This document shows positions 59,679 through 64,000 of a DNA stretch of 64,000 bases, piece after piece. Numbering within the stretch: position 1 is the stretch's first letter; every line of letters begins with the position of its first letter. This DNA comes from Actinopolyspora mzabensis (lineage in GTDB: Bacteria; Actinomycetota; Actinomycetes; Mycobacteriales; Pseudonocardiaceae): assembly GCF_900101095.1 (NCBI RefSeq), contig NZ_FNFM01000006.1, positions 62,001 to 126,000 of the forward strand, given 5' to 3'. The position numbers and the translations under genes are program-made. The notes beneath the pieces are model-generated. The model was given only the letters and a program-made list of their open reading frames with translations, did no database searches and was not told the DNA's origin.

Positions 59679-60968
59679 ATGGGTGAACGCGTGTCACGCG
59701 CCGAACGCACGCATCCCGAACGGTTCGCCCCGCCGAGCCACGGGTTCGCCTGGCTGCGGATGATCGGCGCGCTCGTCGTCATCTACGGCCACAGTTATCC
59801 GCTGGTCAGCGGGAACGACATGTTCCCCCCGGAATGGCCGGTCCAGCCCGACCACGGGCTGCTCATGGGTTTCTTCGCCATGAGCGGTTTCCAGATCACC
59901 GGCAGTTGGGTGGGTGACCCCCACCCCGTCAGGTTCGCGGCGAAACGAGTGCTTCGGCTCTGGCCGCCGATGCTGAGCGTCTCCCTCTTCGTCGCGCTGG
60001 TGCTCGGCCCACTGGTCACCACGCTGCCGTCGGCCGAGTACTTCGGCGAGCAGCGCACCTGGGGCTACGTCGTCGGCAACACCGGGATGGTGACACTGCG
60101 GCACCACCTCCCCGGCGTGTTCGCGAACAACCCGTGGGACGGCTCGGTGAACGGCTCGCTGTGGACACTACCCATGGAGCTGATCGCCTACGCGGGACTG
60201 TGGCTGCTGTTGCTGGTGGGAGCGGCACGCCGACGCAGCCGCTGGTTGGCGGTGCTGGCGCTGGTGGTGTTGGTCGTGGTGGACCGCAGGATGGCGCACG
60301 CTCCCGGACCGGACTCCCCGGGATCGCTGCTGAGCGTGCCCGTCGAGCCGTTGCTGTCCTTCCTGGTCGCCTTCGCCATCGGGGTCGTGCTGCGGCTCTA
60401 CTCGGTTCCCCGCTCACCGCTGGCCGCGACGGCGGGACTGCTCGCGTTGGCGGCCATGCCGATGAGCGAGGCCACCGCGTTCTGGATGACTCTCGCGGTC
60501 AGCTACGCGGTGATCGTCTTCGGGCACCACTGGCCCGCCCGCGCAAGCGTCCCGGGAGTTTGGGTCAACGGCAGCTACGGCGTCTACGTCTGGGCCTTTC
60601 CGATCCAGCAGACCCTCGTGCTGGCCGGGATCGGCAACCAGTGGGTGCTGCTCGCCCTGGCCGCGCCGATCGCCTACGTAGCCGGAACGCTGTCGTGGCG
60701 GTTCGTCGAGGAACCCACCATGCGGCTGCGGCACTACATCGCGCCGCGTCGTGCACCCGGCACCGCTCCCGCCGGCACGGTCGGGCCGCCGGTGGACCCG
60801 GCGAGTGCTCAGCGGGAGGACCCACCGACCGAGCCGATCGGTTCCCCGCCCTCGGTTCCGGTGGAGCCCCCCGAGGAACGCACCACGCCCGCGCTGCCCC
60901 GCGTACCTCCTTCCGGCTCCGGCGAGGGGAGTCGGCTTCCCGAACCGCCCGACCGCAGCCGGGGATGA
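59679..60968 (+). CDS. Acyltransferase 3 family membrane protein
   Basis: The 429-residue product has about ten membrane helices and the acyltransferase 3 start (FAWLRMIGALVVIYGHSYPL, His about residue 38). Such enzymes O-acylate surface sugars, antibiotics or peptidoglycan. Also seen are GFFAMSGFQITGSW and NGSYGVYVWAFPIQQTLVL near the C-terminal membrane part. The last 80 residues are Pro/Glu-rich and cytoplasmic in character. The ATG at 59679 is used. It may decorate the glycan made by the enzyme at 54938-58159. Confidence 0.88.
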   Translation: MGERVSRAERTHPERFAPPSHGFAWLRMIGALVVIYGHSYPLVSGNDMFPPEWPVQPDHGLLMGFFAMSGFQITGSWVGDPHPVRFAAKRVLRLWPPMLSVSLFVALVLGPLVTTLPSAEYFGEQRTWGYVVGNTGMVTLRHHLPGVFANNPWDGSVNGSLWTLPMELIAYAGLWLLLLVGAARRRSRWLAVLALVVLVVVDRRMAHAPGPDSPGSLLSVPVEPLLSFLVAFAIGVVLRLYSVPRSPLAATAGLLALAAMPMSEATAFWMTLAVSYAVIVFGHHWPARASVPGVWVNGSYGVYVWAFPIQQTLVLAGIGNQWVLLALAAPIAYVAGTLSWRFVEEPTMRLRHYIAPRRAPGTAPAGTVGPPVDPASAQREDPPTEPIGSPPSVPVEPPEERTTPALPRVPPSGSGEGSRLPEPPDRSRG

Positions 60969-61071
60969 ACGCGGTAGGTACGACTCCCACCACGGGACGA
61001 GCGATGCCGCCCCCGCCGCGCTAGGCACGCACAACCGCTCTCCGGGCGGCGCACCGCTGTAGCCTGGGGGT

Positions 61072-61728
61072 ATGGCACTGTTCGGCAACAAGACCCGCAT
61101 GATCGAGCCCGCCGAGGCACTCCCGGGGCGCTCAACTCCGCTGCACGTCCCCGAGCGGCACGCCGTGTATCCGGACCGCACCATTGTCGGCCCCTTCCCG
61201 GAGGGGACCGAACGAGCGGTGCTCGGCATGGGGTGTTTCTGGGGTGCGGAGCGGACCTTCTGGCGAACCGAGGGCGTCTGGACCACCGCGGTGGGCTACG
61301 CCGGTGGCTACACCCCTAATCCGACCTACGAGGAAGTGTGCAGCGGCAGGACCGGGCACACCGAGGCCGTGCTCGTGGTGTTCGACCCGAAGGTGATCGA
61401 CTACGCCGGTGTGCTCAAGGTGTTCTGGGAGAACCACGACCCCACCCAGGGGCTGCGGCAGGGCAACGACGTCGGTTCGCAGTACCGCTCGGCCGTCCTG
61501 ACCGTGGACGAGCGTCAGCGCGAGGTCGCCGAGGCCAGTCGGGAGCGGTTCCAGCAGGCGCTGACCGAGGCCGGGCACGGCGGCATCACCACCGAGATCG
61601 CGCCGCTCGGTGAGTTCTACTACGCGGAGGGCTACCACCAGCAGTACCTCTCCGAGAGCAAGAACCCGAACGGCTACTGCGGGATCGGTGGGACCGGGGT
61701 CGCCTGCCCCACCGGGCTGGCCGTCTGA
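61072..61728 (+). CDS. msrA: Peptide-methionine (S)-S-oxide reductase
   Basis: The 218-residue product is MsrA, which repairs oxidised methionine. The catalytic motif is [13 protein letters not shown] (Cys 55), followed by [19 protein letters not shown] and [12 protein letters not shown]. The C-terminal recycling cysteines lie in [16 protein letters not shown]. Length is typical of actinobacterial MsrA. The ATG at 61072 gives [10 protein letters not shown]. It is convergent with the LPMO gene across a strong hairpin. Confidence 0.95.
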   Translation: MALFGNKTRMIEPAEALPGRSTPLHVPERHAVYPDRTIVGPFPEGTERAVLGMGCFWGAERTFWRTEGVWTTAVGYAGGYTPNPTYEEVCSGRTGHTEAVLVVFDPKVIDYAGVLKVFWENHDPTQGLRQGNDVGSQYRSAVLTVDERQREVAEASRERFQQALTEAGHGGITTEIAPLGEFYYAEGYHQQYLSESKNPNGYCGIGGTGVACPTGLAV

Positions 61729-61783
61729 ATCCCCGGCGGTCCGGGTCCGGAGCCGCCCGGGGCGGGCTCTCCCGCACCGCGTA

Positions 61784-61800
61784 CGTTTCGCGCGAAATCG
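61784..61800. repeat. Short dispersed palindrome
   Basis: CGTTTCGCGCGAAATCG, a one-base-shorter variant of the CGATTTC/GAAATCG family, 55 bp after msrA. Confidence 0.5.
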
Positions 61801-61836
61801 CCGCGCCCCGGCAGCCGGGGCGCCCTGCCGGACGTG

Positions 61837-61874
61837 ATCCGTCCCGGCGCCGCAACGGTGGCGCCGGGACGGAT
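61837..61874. terminator. Strong hairpin terminator between msrA and the LPMO gene
   Basis: ATCCGTCCCGGCGCC (61837-61851) pairs perfectly over 15 bp with GGCGCCGGGACGGAT (61860-61874) around an 8-base loop. It lies between convergent genes. Confidence 0.7.
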
Positions 61875-61970
61875 TATCGGTGATCACGGTCGGGGCCCGT
61901 CACGTCCGGGTTTCCGTGGCGTGGTGCTCCCGAGACCCGGGCGTTCGCGACGTGCGCCGCCGCGTCGACG

Positions 61971-62579
61971 TCAGCTGAAGTTGACGTCCGAGCAGGTGTA
62001 GAAGGCGTTCGCGGTGTCCGCGACCTCCCAAACACCGAAGATCAGGTGTTTGCCGCTCTTGTCACTGGGCAGCTGACCGGTGTGGGTGACGGTGAAGTCG
62101 GGCTGCGCACCGTTGTAGTCCACCGTGAAGAAGGGTTGCAGCTCCAGGTCGCTGCGGGTCAGCTGCTGACTCGGGTCGTAGCTGTCCTTCGTGATGAAGT
62201 AGCGGAACGACTCGGTGGAGTGCGCCGCGGTGAGCTCCCAGCGGAACTGCAGGCTCTGCCCCGCGTTCACGTCGGTGGCGGGCCAGTTGCCGTTGCGCGG
62301 CTCGTCGAGCTCGGAGAACCGGCTGTTGCCGCCGCTGCAGAGCTGGCCGTCGGAAGGACCGCCCGAGGGGAAGTTCCCGGGCCCTTCCACGCTCTGCGGC
62401 TCCCACTGGATGGAGCCGCAGTCGCTGACAGTGCCCTCGGCGCAGTACGCCTGCCTGCTCATCGGGTTCTGCGTGTAGCCGTGGCCGACGGCGGCACCCG
62501 AGGTGACCATGGGAAGCGCCAGCGGTACGACCGCGAAGGCCGTGATGCCGAGCGCCCGCTTGATCCGTTTGGTGAGCAT
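61971..62579 (-). CDS. AA10 lytic polysaccharide monooxygenase
   Basis: The 202-residue product is a secreted copper-dependent chitin- or cellulose-oxidising enzyme. A signal peptide (about 1-32) ends before HGYTQNP, so His33 becomes the N-terminal residue of the histidine brace; His120 in LTAAHSTESFRYF is the second ligand. Four or more cysteines (CAEG, CGS, CSGG, CSDV) would form disulphides. It has no extra binding domain. The ATG at 62579 follows AAGGGAGTACCC. Two DasR-like operators upstream suggest induction by chitin breakdown products. Confidence 0.93.
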   Translation of the reverse strand: MLTKRIKRALGITAFAVVPLALPMVTSGAAVGHGYTQNPMSRQAYCAEGTVSDCGSIQWEPQSVEGPGNFPSGGPSDGQLCSGGNSRFSELDEPRNGNWPATDVNAGQSLQFRWELTAAHSTESFRYFITKDSYDPSQQLTRSDLELQPFFTVDYNGAQPDFTVTHTGQLPSDKSGKHLIFGVWEVADTANAFYTCSDVNFS

Positions 62580-62682
62580 GGGTACTCCCTTCGTTGCTCG
62601 TTGTAACCGGAAAAGCTACGGATGAGCTCGGGGCCGTCGGCAGCTCCGTTTCGCGTAATCCGAGGCGGATGATCACCATCAC

Positions 62683-62720
62683 TTTGGTCCAGACCTCATA
62701 ACAGGTTCTGGTCTAGACCT
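62683..62720 (-). promoter_or_regulatory. Two DasR-like (dre) operators
   Basis: TTTGGTCCAGACCT (62683-62696) and CTGGTCTAGACCT (62708-62720) match the DasR responsive element TGGTCTAGACCA with one or two changes each. They lie about 100-140 bp before the LPMO start. In Streptomyces, DasR represses chitin and GlcNAc genes until GlcN-6-phosphate accumulates. Confidence 0.7.
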
Positions 62721-62929
62721 ATAGGCCGAATGGCGTAGCGCACCACTCTGTCAGGTGGGGAAAGTGCTCGTCTCTTGCGCCGCTGCGGGACTGCCCCGAG
62801 CACGCGGAGCCGAGCGAGCACGTCCGTCGGGTGCGGAGTTCGTCGGCGCCTCCGACCGGGGTCGGACGAGGCCATCGGCAAGGGGCCATCGCGCGCTCCG
62901 CACGCCACGGGAGTCCCGGCGGTTTCGGG

Positions 62930-62947
62930 GGAAATCGACGCCGCCCG
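62930..62947. repeat. Short dispersed palindrome
   Basis: CGGTTTCGGGGGAAATCG, a G-variant of the family. Confidence 0.5.
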
Positions 62948-63017
62948 ACTCGGGAATCCCGCGACCTCGCAACTCACCGGAGCTCGTGGTGCCGCGTGGA
63001 GTCGCCGTACCGAAGAA

Positions 63018-63056
63018 ACGAAGAACCCGCCGGGGCTCGCCCGGCGGGTTCTTCGT
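63018..63056 (-). terminator. Terminator of the tRNA-Gly gene
   Basis: Arms 63018-63033 and 63041-63056 (ACGAAGAACCCGCCGG and its reverse complement) pair over 16 bp with a 7-base loop. On the minus strand the hairpin begins at the tRNA's CCA end and is followed by TTTCTTC. Confidence 0.8.
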
Positions 63057-63130
63057 GGAGCGGATGACGGGATTCGAACCCGCGACCCTCACCTTGGCAA
63101 GGTGATGCGCTACCGCTGCGCTACATCCGC
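63056..63130 (-). tRNA. tRNA-Gly (anticodon GCC)
   Basis: On the minus strand: acceptor GCGGATG (63130-63124) pairs with CATCCGC (63066-63060); D arm GCGC AGCGGTA GCGC; anticodon stem TCACC/GGTGA around TTGCCAA (anticodon GCC); T arm GCGGG TTCGAAT CCCGT; discriminator T at 63059 and encoded CCA (63058-63056). All four arms pair. Confidence 0.96.
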
Positions 63131-63292
63131 ACGATCCGTATTCGACTCTCACACCGGCCCGTCGGCCGCTGTGACAACTACTCTAACCCATGCCGGGCGG
63201 GCGCGGAAAAGGGGGGTCGGCACGGCCCTCACCCCTCCTCGTACGTGCCTGGAGGCCCCGCGCGGGGCTCGCCACGCGGCGGAAGTGCTCGA

Positions 63293-63694
63293 TCAGGACG
63301 GGCCCGCACGTGTCGGTTCGACACGCAGTACCACCCGTCGCTCCGCCCACATGGCCGCGCGGTACTGCTCCCAGTCCTCGTGCTCACCCGAGATGTCGCG
63401 GTAGTACTCCTCGAGCAGCGGCATCGCCTCGGGCAGCCGCACGATCTCGGCCGTGCCGTCCACCTGGATCCACCGGCCGAAGAACTCGTCGGGCAGCACG
63501 CACAGCCACACCCGCCGGTCCCTGCCGATGTTGGCGACCTTGGCGGTGTTCGCCTTGGTGCTGACGGTGATCCGACCACCGGAATCCACAGTGGCCAGTA
63601 TCGGACTCAGCTGTGGCTCACCGTCCGAGCGTCGGGTGGCCAGCACGGCGTGGTGCTGTTCGCGCACGATTCCGCGTGCCCGGTCCAGATCCAT
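63293..63694 (-). CDS. PPOX-class F420/FMN-dependent oxidoreductase
   Basis: The 133-residue product is a small split-barrel protein of the pyridoxamine 5'-phosphate oxidase family, of the kind that binds F420, FMN or haem in actinobacteria. Visible are HHAVLATRRSDGEPQLSPIL, ITVSTKANTAKVANIGRDRR, RWIQVDGTAEIVRLPEAMPL and DWEQYRAAMWAERRVVLRV. The ATG at 63694 follows CGGGAGGTTCG; the upstream in-frame extension is not family-like. Substrate unknown. Confidence 0.9.
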   Translation of the reverse strand: MDLDRARGIVREQHHAVLATRRSDGEPQLSPILATVDSGGRITVSTKANTAKVANIGRDRRVWLCVLPDEFFGRWIQVDGTAEIVRLPEAMPLLEEYYRDISGEHEDWEQYRAAMWAERRVVLRVEPTRAGPS

Positions 63695-63978
63695 CGAACC
63701 TCCCGGTCGTCGCTGCCCGGGAGCCGGTCCGGCTCTCCCGCCAGCCGACTCCTCTATCGGTGCTTCGCCCGCGCCGCGGCTTTCGCCCCGGGTTTCGTGG
63801 GTGTTCGGCACCACTCCCGATGGTTGAGCCCACCTCGATTCCTCCGGAAGAGTAAAACCGCGGTCGTGTTCGGCGCATCCGCGGAACTCACGCGGTACGG
63901 TGGGATCACGGTTGCCGATCAAGCCGGTACGGGCCGTCGCTGGCCCGGACCGTGCCCGACCAGTGCGTGGAGGCGGTA

Positions 63979-64000
63979 ATGAACCGCGCGGTACGTGGTT
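63979..64000 (+). CDS. Start of a gene running off the window
   Basis: An ATG at 63979 follows GTGGAGGCGGTA, a good ribosome site, and begins MNRAVRG before the window ends. Identity cannot be judged. Confidence 0.4.

Larger units (their letters stand above)
62580..63055. other. Intergenic region upstream of the LPMO gene
   Basis: About 475 bases. It has the DasR-like sites (62683-62720), a short dispersed palindrome (62930-62947) and the tRNA terminator (63018-63056). Crossing frames were not accepted as genes. Confidence 0.5.

Noticed and set aside
22673-62947. The CGATTTC/GAAATCG palindromes as ParB parS sites
   Set aside because: parS needs the fixed centre ACGT and TTTCACGTGAAA arms; here the centre varies freely and no parAB genes are present.

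Overview
The window looks like chromosomal DNA of a high-GC, probably filamentous actinobacterium of the Pseudonocardiales type (Saccharopolyspora/Actinopolyspora-like). The signs are strong G/C third-position bias, frequent GTG and TTG starts, EspG/PE/PPE-like ESX accessory genes, Scr1-type XRE plus DUF397 pairs, an LCP cell-wall ligase, an F420/PPOX-type enzyme and a DasR-like operator pair in front of a chitin-active LPMO. A BCCT osmolyte carrier would suit a salt-adapted strain. The genus is an inference. No plasmid, phage, CRISPR array or intact insertion sequence was seen.

Layout. 1-7 kb: a membrane protein, a Spo0M-like protein divergent from htpX, a DedA protein with a small membrane protein, and an LCP ligase. 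7-13.6 kb: a HelD-type RNA polymerase ATPase, a MerR regulator, a SulP transporter and release factor RF3. Three near-identical dyads lie before helD, sulP and prfC, so these genes look like one MerR-controlled set. 13.7-20 kb: transporters (MFS, LysE, CynX-like) with Lrp and IclR regulators, and an unknown protein. 20.4-22.6 kb: a zinc-binding protein and a membrane protein divergent from a Scr1-type XRE/DUF397 pair, with two copies of a 12-bp repeat between them. 23.4-26.8 kb: an ESX accessory locus (WXG/PE-like, DUF3558 lipoprotein, PPE-like, EspG) with no secretion core. 27-34.3 kb: a sugar-lactone oxidase and a PLP aldolase/deaminase, a TetR regulator, and a 1126-residue protein whose C-terminus resembles isonitrile synthases (PvcA/Dit1) joined to a HAD-like region and an unassigned N-terminus. 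34.3-38.3 kb: a hairpin-rich gap, a two-gene zinc-ribbon unit, and an XRE-TPR regulator with a phosphotransferase. 38.8-51 kb: BCCT carrier, TM0106-type nuclease, alcohol dehydrogenase, SDR, aldo/keto reductase, short-chain fatty acid carrier, gamma-glutamyltransferase family protein and NTF2-like protein. 51.5-64 kb: RtcB, a second orphan PE/PPE-like pair, a methyltransferase-GT2-GT4 giant, a Gln/Pro-rich membrane protein, acyltransferase 3, MsrA, AA10 LPMO, tRNA-Gly and a PPOX protein.

Most striking are the isonitrile-synthase fusion, the three shared MerR-type dyads, and a family of dispersed intergenic palindromes that recurs across the window, often as a composite of a long hairpin and a short CGATTTC/GAAATCG palindrome. 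Function calls rest on motif recognition by eye; no database search was possible.
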